A stretch of DNA of 64,000 bases, taken from contig NZ_JAPQNS010000006.1 in the NCBI RefSeq assembly GCF_028867935.1, positions 62,001 through 126,000 on the forward strand, given 5' to 3'. Below are positions 42,846 to 49,514 of the stretch, in pieces. The stretch comes from Flavobacterium sp. SUN052. GTDB lineage: Bacteria; Bacteroidota; Bacteroidia; Flavobacteriales; Flavobacteriaceae. How positions within the stretch are numbered: position 1 is the first letter of the stretch; each line of letters begins with the position of its first letter. The notes under the pieces were generated by a model that worked only from the letters and a program-made list of their open reading frames with translations, was not told the DNA's origin and made no database searches. The position numbers were made by a program, and so were the translations under genes.

Positions 42846-44360
42846 ATGCAACAACCATCTGCTTCGTTTTCAAACCAATTAGCCATGCCTTCGACCCGCA
42901 CCATCTGTAGTCTTATACTGGCCTTTTGGCTCGTATCAACTTCGTCTCTGTTTGCCCAAATGGGTTTCAATGCTCCGGTGGGCCTGGCACCCCGGCAGGA
43001 TATGGAAATTTACACCCGAAACAACTTTTTGATACAGAGTAAATTTACGATTACAACCGCTGATCCTGCGGCCAGTGTCAACACCTTGAGTTGTGCTGCT
43101 TCACCCGCTGTTCTGTCAGCGCAGGCAGGTATTTTGAAAGATCCCGGTGGCGACAGTAACTACCCCGCAAGCTTAAGCTGTAGCCAATCAATATTCCGGG
43201 CTGGTGGGGGCGTAAGCGGCTTTGAAATTGTATTTGAAGACCTGGATACCGAAGCCGACAATGATTTGGTGATTATTACCGATCAGTTGGGAAATACAAT
43301 AACGTTTTCGGGTACTACGCTCCCTGCGCCCTTCTTTATAGTCAATGGATCGTTTACTGTGAGCTTTCAGGCTAATAACAACGCGACAGTAGGTAGAGGG
43401 TTTCGACTGCGGTGGCGCGAAGTATATAACAGTGCTAGCCCGACCACAGTAACTACCGGGTTTGGCCGGGCCTTTCAGTTTAATGTAACAAGGGGCGCTT
43501 TGATGAGCGGCTATCTTACCGCCAATGCTGCCAACCGTCCGGGTTTTTATTCCACCGCCCTGGGGTATAGTAATACGGCAATTGGCGATTACTCATCAGC
43601 GGTTGGACTTCAGAATACGGCTAGTGCAACTGGGTCATCGGCACTGGGAGCCTATAACAGGCCCAGTGGTATATACTCGACCGCGTTGGGGTATTTTAAC
43701 TCGACTAGTGGTCCTTATTCATCAGCCCTGGGCGTACTTACGTCAACGGGAGGCTTTCAGGGGGCTATGATCCTGTCGGACTTCATACCGTCTGACGCCA
43801 ATACCCTTTCTGTAATCAATGGAACCGCTAGTACAGCCCAAAATCAGCTTACGGCCCGCTTTAGTGGAGGCTACCGGTTTATTAGTGCCTACAATGGTGT
43901 TACGGGTGAGGTTACCGCCGGTGTTGTGCTGGCACCTGGTGATAACTCATGGGCAGCCATCTCGGACTCCACCAAAAAAGAGCACTTCCAACCGGTGAAC
44001 CACACCGAGATTCTGGATAAACTTGGCTCGCTACGTTTAGGTAGCTGGAATTACAAAGGCCAGACTGGTCAGCGCCACTATGGACCGATGGCGCAGGATT
44101 TCTTCGCTCGCTTCGGTCACGACGGCTTCGGTACTATTGGGTGCGATACCCTATTGGCTGGTCACGATTTTACGGCAATTACCCTCGCTGGGGTGCAGGC
44201 GCTCATCAAAGAAAATGAACAACTGAAAGCCGAAAACGAGAAACGGCGCGCCGAAGTGGCCCAGCTTCGCGCGGAAGCCACCCGAACTGATGCTCGTCTG
44301 GAAGCAATTGAAGCGCAGTTACCCGCCCGTAAACGTGTTACAAATTCGGCTCGTAAGTAG
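42846..44360 (+). CDS. Exported head-repeat protein with peptidase S74 intramolecular chaperone domain
   Basis: The 504-residue protein has a signal peptide ending SSLFAQ, a ~200-residue strand-rich domain, then YadA-head/Hep_Hag-type repeats (~225-305; FYSTALGYSNTAIGDYSSAVG and similar ~14-residue units). After ~370 comes the S74 endosialidase-chaperone domain: ISDSTKKEHFQPV carries the expected Ser and Lys, followed by LRLGSWNYKG, HYGPMAQDF and AITLAGVQALIKENEQLKAEN. A C-terminal coiled coil (~455-495) ends it. In phages this domain trimerises a fibre and then cleaves itself off. Here no phage genes adjoin, so a bacterial trimeric surface fibre is inferred. Confidence 0.88.
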   Translation: MQQPSASFSNQLAMPSTRTICSLILAFWLVSTSSLFAQMGFNAPVGLAPRQDMEIYTRNNFLIQSKFTITTADPAASVNTLSCAASPAVLSAQAGILKDPGGDSNYPASLSCSQSIFRAGGGVSGFEIVFEDLDTEADNDLVIITDQLGNTITFSGTTLPAPFFIVNGSFTVSFQANNNATVGRGFRLRWREVYNSASPTTVTTGFGRAFQFNVTRGALMSGYLTANAANRPGFYSTALGYSNTAIGDYSSAVGLQNTASATGSSALGAYNRPSGIYSTALGYFNSTSGPYSSALGVLTSTGGFQGAMILSDFIPSDANTLSVINGTASTAQNQLTARFSGGYRFISAYNGVTGEVTAGVVLAPGDNSWAAISDSTKKEHFQPVNHTEILDKLGSLRLGSWNYKGQTGQRHYGPMAQDFFARFGHDGFGTIGCDTLLAGHDFTAITLAGVQALIKENEQLKAENEKRRAEVAQLRAEATRTDARLEAIEAQLPARKRVTNSARK

Positions 44361-44381
44361 GCGTATTTATCATGCGTCTCT

Positions 44382-45665
44382 TTAGTCCTTGTTCGAGGCA
44401 AACGCTTGCCTCCGTATTGCTACCCAAATAGTAATGGCGATTATAAAAAGAACTCCTGCCAATAAAATTTTAATCATTTTTCCTAAGAGCATTGTAAAGA
44501 GCAAAGTGTCCCCTTTACCAGTCTTTAAAAACACCCAATCACTGGCAATTTTGGTGGCTATATCTGGATTCCCTGTTTCCAAAACGATTATTCCGTCACC
44601 AGTAACAGGATTAATTCTTATAGCCGTGTTAATTGGAGGAGTGCTTTTTCCATCGTGTCCAAAAATGTCCTCATTGTTTTCAATGTCGATATAGAGCATA
44701 CAACCTAAGCCAAAAATTTTCTCTCCCATCATATCCCAATGGGCCTCTCTCATAGCCTTCAAGGTCTCTGGTTTTAACTGTCCTCGTCCAATAGGCTCTC
44801 CGTTTTGTCCTTTAAGAAAGAGTTGAAAAAAAACCTCTAAATCCGTTAATGATGAATAAAGGGACGTTGCAGCTAGTGACGTATAATAAAGGTGAGGGGC
44901 AGGTGTCTTGTCAGCACTATAAAACTCACATAGCCTGTTTTTTAATGAGTCGTCCAATATGTAACTGCTGCTAGTCATATTCAAAGGCTTGAACAGATTA
45001 TTAACCATATATTCATTAAAACTTTGTCCGCTCGTTTCTTCAATTAATAGCTGTAAAAGCGTAAATCCTCCTCCTGAATATTTCCAACGGGAATTTGGCT
45101 CAATACCAACCTTTACTTCACCGCTTATACCCTTATCCGCATCTTTTGCCTTTGTTAGTGATTCTTCAAGTGTTTGAACCGAATCTTTATTCTCAAAACC
45201 ACTATAACCAAGCTCATCAGTCAATCCTGCAGTATGACTGAGCAACCTTCTTGCTGTTACTTGCTCGTTGTCAAATTTACTGGGGGGTAGTTGCCACCTT
45301 TTTAGATAGCGACTGATTGGGGTGTCTAAATTTATTTTTCCTACCTCGGTTAATTTCATTACCCCAACTGCCGTTACAAATTTTGACAGGGATGATACTT
45401 GAAAAATTGTATTTCTGTTTACTGGTTTGCTGTGTGAATAGAAAATCTCTTTTTCAACTTTGCCATTCTTCATTATAGCCATGGCAAAGTTTCCTACAAA
45501 CTCTTTTTTGATGGTTTCATTCACGGCGCTCGTAAATGATTTTGTGTCCCTGCTTTTTGTAATTGGTTTATGCCACCAACCATTGAGTGCCCCATAAAGT
45601 ACAACGCTTGCCCAAGCAACCGACAGTAGACCCACAGCAAGTGTGTATGTAAAGAATCTTTTCAT
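44382..45665 (-). CDS. Membrane-anchored serine hydrolase, class C beta-lactamase-like
   Basis: The 427-residue envelope protein has an N-terminal hydrophobic segment (~5-27) and a C-terminal transmembrane helix (~392-415). The beta-lactamase/PBP4* fold lies between: the SxxK nucleophile motif is SLSK (~95), the Tyr motif is KYSGGG (~197; the usual YxN is altered to YSG) and HDGKS (~343) replaces KTG, as in esterase-like members. It is likely a peptidase or esterase, not a resistance enzyme. Base composition is visibly richer in A+T than genes to the left. It starts the atypical block running to ~48.1 kb. Confidence 0.88.
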   Translation of the reverse strand: MKRFFTYTLAVGLLSVAWASVVLYGALNGWWHKPITKSRDTKSFTSAVNETIKKEFVGNFAMAIMKNGKVEKEIFYSHSKPVNRNTIFQVSSLSKFVTAVGVMKLTEVGKINLDTPISRYLKRWQLPPSKFDNEQVTARRLLSHTAGLTDELGYSGFENKDSVQTLEESLTKAKDADKGISGEVKVGIEPNSRWKYSGGGFTLLQLLIEETSGQSFNEYMVNNLFKPLNMTSSSYILDDSLKNRLCEFYSADKTPAPHLYYTSLAATSLYSSLTDLEVFFQLFLKGQNGEPIGRGQLKPETLKAMREAHWDMMGEKIFGLGCMLYIDIENNEDIFGHDGKSTPPINTAIRINPVTGDGIIVLETGNPDIATKIASDWVFLKTGKGDTLLFTMLLGKMIKILLAGVLFIIAITIWVAIRRQAFASNKD

Positions 45666-45718
45666 TTTCTGTTGTTTTAGAAAATTGCCACCAACGCGCC
45701 GGGGTTATGGTGTGTGAG

Positions 45719-45893
45719 TTACTTGCCTGAACCTATGTACTGCGTGATAAAGGCATCGAAATCGCTGTCGACACTGAACCCGAGTTGTAGCCCTCCGGTG
45801 TTATCGACGGCTACGGGCCCGCTGTAGATAATTTTGTTGATGACGGGGTCGGGGATGAACTCCATCCGGGCGACGGTGGCTTTGTCGGTGACG
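45719..45893 (-). pseudogene. Detached 3' fragment of the NAD-dependent epimerase gene
   Basis: This segment encodes only the last ~58 residues of an epimerase (TDKATVARMEFIPDPVINKI..., GLQLGFSVDSDFDAFITQY). It aligns without gaps to the 3' end of the intact gene at 48531-49478. Plus-strand 45737-45893 corresponds to 48552-48708 at a constant offset of 2815, with about 11 mismatches in ~158 bases by eye. There is no start codon of its own except an upstream TTG. Homology stops abruptly at ~45893. It marks one edge of the inserted block. Confidence 0.88.
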
Positions 45894-45915
45894 CTCACGC
45901 GGGGCAATATCTGCC

Positions 45916-46494
45916 TTACTTATTTGTGGCAAACTTTATCGAGTTCTTGTCCCAGACTTCTGCATTGATAATACCTTCTATAACGTCTTCAGGCTGGTCA
46001 ATAAACGACCACATCTGCAAGTGTTTCTCGTGCATAAACTGTTCACTAACGCATTTTTCAAGCATTTCTCGTAGAGGGTTGTAAAATCCATTGGTATTGA
46101 GAATGATAATTGGCTTTGTGAATTGTCCAAGTCGCTTGAGGGTTATTGCTTCTAATAATTCCTCTAGTGTCCCACTGCCGCCCGGTAAAGTTACTAACCC
46201 GTCAATGCCCTCTAAAAATTTTGCTTTTCGCTCATGCATCGTGTCGGTGAACTCAAAGTCTGTGACTTGTTTATGCGCCCATTCGACTTCGTTCATAAAC
46301 TTAGGCATGATGCCCTTAATTTTACCACCATGTTCAATAATAGTATCTGCAAGTTTGCCCATGAGGCCAATTGCACCACCACCATAGACGACTTCGATAT
46401 TAGCGTTCACCAATTGAATGGCTAACTTTTCCGTCGCTTCGAAATAAATATCATCAACCTTTGCACTTGAAGCGCAGTAAACACAAATTTTCAC
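45916..46494 (-). CDS. LOG family protein (cytokinin riboside 5'-monophosphate phosphoribohydrolase-like)
   Basis: The 192-residue Rossmann-like protein opens MKICVYCASSAKV (GTG start), has YGGGAIGLMGKLAD (~37-50) and the LOG hallmark PGGSGTLEEL (~103-112) preceded by MHERKAKF. LOG enzymes hydrolyse nucleoside 5'-monophosphates to free base and ribose 5-phosphate. The TIGR00730 subgroup is widespread in bacteria and often has no cytokinin role. The stop codon lies 23 bases from the detached epimerase fragment. Composition is A+T-rich compared with the window. Probably part of the inserted cassette block. Confidence 0.93.
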   Translation of the reverse strand: MKICVYCASSAKVDDIYFEATEKLAIQLVNANIEVVYGGGAIGLMGKLADTIIEHGGKIKGIMPKFMNEVEWAHKQVTDFEFTDTMHERKAKFLEGIDGLVTLPGGSGTLEELLEAITLKRLGQFTKPIIILNTNGFYNPLREMLEKCVSEQFMHEKHLQMWSFIDQPEDVIEGIINAEVWDKNSIKFATNK

Positions 46495-46867
46495 GTTTCG
46501 TTAGATTAATTGTTAAACCTTGACCTGTCGGGGTTGGCTGGCCTGTCGCCGGTACGCTGGCCCTCAACCGGCCAAAGTGGGGGGGCTTGTGTCACACGAA
46601 ACCCGCCGAACGAGCGAAAAACATGTTCACCCTTGTCTTTGTTGGGATGCCGCTCAGGTAAGTCGGGCAGTTTCCTGTCCGAGGTAGCCTACCCATGCGG
46701 AGTGAACATAACTCACTTCTAAACCTTCTTTACTATCTAACTTTTTCGGACTTTGCATTCGGGCGGGATTCGGAGCTCAAAACTGCCAACCAGCACTGAA
46801 TTTAAATAGAAGTACAAAGCTTCAAGTTTGCACGTCACCCCACCTGACTCAAAACCCGTGTTAGCGG
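46495..46867. other. 373-bp intergenic region with cassette-junction character
   Basis: No credible gene is present. It contains a long imperfect hairpin bounded by ATGTTCAC (46622-46629) and GTGAACAT (46701-46708). It also holds attC-like core motifs: on the minus strand GCCTAAC (46869-46875, overlapping the TAA stop of the next gene) matches RYYYAAC, and GTTAGAT (46735-46741) matches GTTRRRY, 141 bp end to end. The arms between these cores do not pair convincingly by eye. The G+C-rich left half (46520-46720) contrasts with the A+T-rich genes beside it. Confidence 0.5.
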
Positions 46868-47362
46868 TTAGGCGTTTTTGTCTTTCTGTACATAGCCTGC
46901 TATTTCAACCCATGATTTTTGAGGTCTGCTTTTTGGATAGCCGTTTTCAGCACGAAACTTTTTTCGTTCTTCCGTAAAGTCCCACCACGTTTTTTCCGTG
47001 TCGTGTGTGTTTGCAAAGTTTACTACTAATCTGAACTGGTCTTCAACGCAAGGGTCTGTCCAATACCCTTTTTTTAGTTCGTATTCATCTGTCAGTTTTG
47101 CACCGTTCTTGTTTTTTAGCTCGTTTAACGAATAGTAACCTAAAAATACGAGGTCTTCGGCAAATTTTATTCCCACTGACGGAACAGTTTGAAATTCTGC
47201 TAACGCATAAATTTCTTTTGCTCGTTCAGTTGTAGCATTAAGTAATGATTCTAATTCGTCTGTTGCAAAGTCAAGAATGTCTGTAATTTTGATTTTGTTC
47301 TTTCTCAAATTTGCTTTTTCAACGTCTGTCAGCGGTATTTTTATGTTTGTCTTACTTTTCAT
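46868..47362 (-). CDS. Helix-hairpin-helix 'pathogenicity locus' (Cdd1-like) protein
   Basis: The 164-residue, very A+T-rich gene encodes a Cdd1/PF11731-type protein: IKITDILDFATDELESLL, then the helix-hairpin-helix FQTVPSVGIKFAEDLVFLGY (~65-84) and GYWTDPCVEDQFRLVV (~110-125). Such proteins are common passengers of mobile and integron-like cassettes, and probably bind DNA, but have no established role. It is third in a VOC-TfoX-HhH row (33-bp gap). Its TAA stop is embedded in a GCCTAAC core-like motif, as in cassette genes whose stop overlaps attC. Confidence 0.88.
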   Translation of the reverse strand: MKSKTNIKIPLTDVEKANLRKNKIKITDILDFATDELESLLNATTERAKEIYALAEFQTVPSVGIKFAEDLVFLGYYSLNELKNKNGAKLTDEYELKKGYWTDPCVEDQFRLVVNFANTHDTEKTWWDFTEERKKFRAENGYPKSRPQKSWVEIAGYVQKDKNA

Positions 47363-47394
47363 CTTCAGCCAAAGTCAGTAAATAGTAGTTGTTA

Positions 47395-47718
47395 TTATTT
47401 TTTCTTTTTTGGTTTTGGAGCTGCTAATTCATTCAGTGATAGTCTAACTAATTCACTTAACCAGTCGCTGTTTTCAATTTTGTCTTCTATTAAAAAACTA
47501 GGCTTTGCTCCTTCGTATGGCGGTAATTCAACAACATTTCCTATAAACGTACGCCCTGAATTTGTTGGCTTAATAAATAGTTTGTTGTCACATATTAACC
47601 CAAATAGTTTTCCGTCTGAATAAATACCGTATTCTCCAAACATCTTTTTAGTAGTTACTTTTCCTGAATTTTTGAGTTGGTCTAATACAAAATCTACAAA
47701 GTTTATTTCGGATGCCAT
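47395..47718 (-). CDS. TfoX N-terminal domain protein
   Basis: The 107-residue protein is a stand-alone TfoX/Sxy N-terminal domain: VTTKKMFGEYGIYSDGKLFG (~20-39) and NKLFIKPT are diagnostic, and the tail is a Lys-rich PKPKKKK. The domain is named for Sxy/TfoX, an activator of competence with CRP in gammaproteobacteria, but single-domain versions in Bacteroidota usually ride on small cassettes with unknown roles. It starts 2 bases after the VOC gene stop, so the two are translationally coupled. Low G+C. Confidence 0.9.
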   Translation of the reverse strand: MASEINFVDFVLDQLKNSGKVTTKKMFGEYGIYSDGKLFGLICDNKLFIKPTNSGRTFIGNVVELPPYEGAKPSFLIEDKIENSDWLSELVRLSLNELAAPKPKKKK

Positions 47719-47720
47719 TG

Positions 47721-48086
47721 TTAGTCTTTTAGTTGAAAATGAGGATTGTAAATCAAGCCTATTACGTTTCCAAATGGGTCTTTAACAGTCGCTGTCATTA
47801 AATCTCCACCAACGTTATATGGTTTTTCATTTTCGGTTGCTCCTAATTCAATTAGTCGGTCAAAAGTCACTTGAATGTTTTCTACTCCCCAATAAGAAAC
47901 TACACTTTCAACTTTATCAAAAGTAGGGTTATCTTCTGGTTGAAGTCCAAGTTCGTACCCTTTAATATTGAAACCAACATAATAGGGTTCGTTATAATAA
48001 GGAGTAGTTTCGAATGCGTTTGAATACCATTCAGTCGCTTTTTGAATGTCTGAAACTTTGTAAATTGTTGTTCTAAGTCCTAACAT
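47721..48086 (-). CDS. VOC (glyoxalase/bleomycin-resistance fold) family protein
   Basis: The 121-residue protein has the paired beta-alpha-beta-beta-beta modules of the vicinal oxygen chelate fold: LGLRTTIYKVSDIQKATEWYSNAF, then YEL, and DPFGNVIGLIYNP (~104-116) with the canonical metal-side Glu position replaced by Gly-Leu-Ile. Substrate and catalytic status are therefore unclear; some such proteins only bind ligands. It heads the VOC-TfoX-HhH row. The A+T content is high relative to the flanking denD-like gene, consistent with acquisition. Confidence 0.9.
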   Translation of the reverse strand: MLGLRTTIYKVSDIQKATEWYSNAFETTPYYNEPYYVGFNIKGYELGLQPEDNPTFDKVESVVSYWGVENIQVTFDRLIELGATENEKPYNVGGDLMTATVKDPFGNVIGLIYNPHFQLKD

Positions 48087-48176
48087 AATATTCCTCTTGA
48101 TTTGTTAATTTTTCGTTTTGTTGAAGGTTGTCGTTTTTCTACGCTTACCGCTAACTCGCCGATTTTGGCGGACTTT

Positions 48177-48225
48177 CAACACAAAATACGCACCGCTACG
48201 GTGGCCCGGTTCGCATTTTGTGTTG
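48177..48225. repeat. 49-bp nested palindrome
   Basis: 11-bp perfect arms (48177-48187 and 48215-48225) enclose a second perfect 5-bp stem (48191-48195 with 48199-48203). Size and nesting resemble a short attC-type site, but the GTTRRRY core is not matched exactly. Confidence 0.55.
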
Positions 48226-48382
48226 CTGTATTTCTTCTAGCCTGCCTATCAGGGCGCTGGCTCTGTTGCAAAGATGGTGACTGGCAAATCTAAACCTGAC
48301 TTGTCGAAACGTGCGCTCTGTCGCCCGTAATCCGCCTTGTGAACTCAGCTTGGACAGGCCACCCAACGAGTTATTGCCCGCG

Positions 48383-48443
48383 AATTTGCGGAACTAACTA
48401 CCTCTTACTGTCTACGAAACAGCACATTGTAGTTCCGCAAATT
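48383..48443. repeat. Perfect 14-bp inverted repeat
   Basis: AATTTGCGGAACTA (48383-48396) pairs with TAGTTCCGCAAATT (48430-48443). It lies 88 bases downstream of the epimerase stop on that gene's strand, so it could act as its terminator or as a junction element. Confidence 0.6.
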
Positions 48444-48530
48444 TTCAATCGACTAGCAAGGTAAATGGCTATGGAAATAAATAACTGCCTTTGTGATGAG
48501 AAAAGCAAAAGAGGTTCATAAAAGCCTTAA

Positions 48531-49478
48531 TCACGCCTTGTTCGAAGCTACGTACTGCGTGATAAAGGCATCGAAATCGCTGTCGACGCTGAACCCGAGT
48601 TGTAGCCCTCTGGTATTATCGACGGCTACGGGCCAGCTGTACACAATTTTGTTGATGACGGGGTCGGGGATGAACCGCACCCGGTCGACGGTGGCTTTGT
48701 CGGTGATGCGTTCGAGGGAGTCGAGCATTTGTTGAACCGTAACACCAATACCCGGTAGGTTCACCGTGCGCCAGCCGCCAAAGTCAGCACCATCCATAGT
48801 GGCTGCTCTGATGAAGTTCTGAATAACTGTTTCGGGGCTCGACATCCAGACTGGCAAATCCCGCGAAACGGGGCATATGGCCTGCTCGCCGTTGATGGGT
48901 TCCCGAATAATGCTGCTCACAAACGACGAGGCTGCCTGATTCGGTTTGCCGGGCCGAACGCAGATCGTGGGTAAGCGCAATACCCGCCCATCCACAAACC
49001 CTTTCCGGGTATAGTCATTAACCAGCAATTCACCAATGGCTTTCTGGGCTCCGTACGACGAACTGGGTGTCACGGCCGTCGAATCGGTGACCACGTCAGG
49101 CAACGCACCGCCATAGGCAGCCAACGAGCTGGCAAACACAAATCGAATACCCGGATGCTGGTGTCGGCAGGCTTCGAGGAGGTTCCGGGTCGTGTCGAGG
49201 TTGACGGTCCAGCCCAAATCAAACTCTTTTTCGGCGTGACTGCTTACGATTGCCGCCAGGTGAAAAACGATCCCGGTTTTGGCGGTAATCAGGTTTTTTG
49301 CGGCACCTGATTCCGACAGATCGGCTTGCTGGCAACTCACCCGTTTGTCCATCCCCAAATCAGACGGCATCATCACATCAATCAACAGTAACTCATCGAA
49401 GTCGATTGAACTCGCCAAAAGGGCTTTCGCCAGTCGCTGACCCAGAAAACCCGCGCCCCCGGTAATGATTATTTGCAT
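48531..49478 (-). CDS. denD: NAD-dependent epimerase/dehydratase, D-erythronate dehydrogenase-like
   Basis: The 315-residue extended short-chain dehydrogenase has the NAD-binding GGAGFLGQRLA (~7-17), the catalytic SYGAQKAIGE segment with Tyr-x3-Lys (~140-144) and an upstream FASSLAAYGG Ser. The DenD assignment comes from overall resemblance and from its divergent neighbour, a four-carbon acid sugar kinase; DenD oxidises D-erythronate in the tetronate pathway described for otn/den loci. ATG 49478 begins right at MQIIITGGAGF; an in-frame start at 49508 adds unconserved residues. Its last ~58 codons exist as a second copy at 45719-45893. Confidence 0.85.
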   Translation of the reverse strand: MQIIITGGAGFLGQRLAKALLASSIDFDELLLIDVMMPSDLGMDKRVSCQQADLSESGAAKNLITAKTGIVFHLAAIVSSHAEKEFDLGWTVNLDTTRNLLEACRHQHPGIRFVFASSLAAYGGALPDVVTDSTAVTPSSSYGAQKAIGELLVNDYTRKGFVDGRVLRLPTICVRPGKPNQAASSFVSSIIREPINGEQAICPVSRDLPVWMSSPETVIQNFIRAATMDGADFGGWRTVNLPGIGVTVQQMLDSLERITDKATVDRVRFIPDPVINKIVYSWPVAVDNTRGLQLGFSVDSDFDAFITQYVASNKA

Positions 49479-49514
49479 AGATTTAGCCCCTTCTAAAGCG
49501 ATTATCAACTAGTT

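Larger units (their letters stand above)
48087..48530. other. 444-bp intergenic region rich in palindromes
   Basis: No credible gene is present. It contains ACCGCTAAC (48147-48155), the inverted counterpart of GTTAGCGGT at 46860-46868 on the other side of the VOC-TfoX-HhH trio. A palindrome with arms CAACACAAAAT/ATTTTGTGTTG (48177-48187, 48215-48225) encloses CACCG-CTA-CGGTG (48191-48203). A perfect 14-bp inverted repeat lies at 48383-48396 and 48430-48443 with a 33-base loop. The intact epimerase gene ends at 48531. It resembles cassette recombination-site DNA without matching a named site. Confidence 0.55.

Noticed and set aside
42846..44360. Prophage tail-fibre gene
   Set aside because: The S74 domain is phage-like, but the protein has a signal peptide and no structural, lysis or integrase gene is adjacent.
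44382..45665. Antibiotic-resistance beta-lactamase
   Set aside because: The fold is shared, but the Tyr and KTG motifs are altered (YSG, HDG) and it has two membrane segments, pointing to an esterase/peptidase-type member.
46510..46722. 70-codon open frame in the LOG/HhH intergenic region
   Set aside because: Low-complexity, no motif, no ribosome-binding context and crossed by strong palindromes; treated as non-coding.
46735..46875. Classical integron attC site
   Set aside because: Core-like heptamers are present at both ends, but the arms do not pair well by eye and no intI gene is in the window; kept only as a hypothesis.
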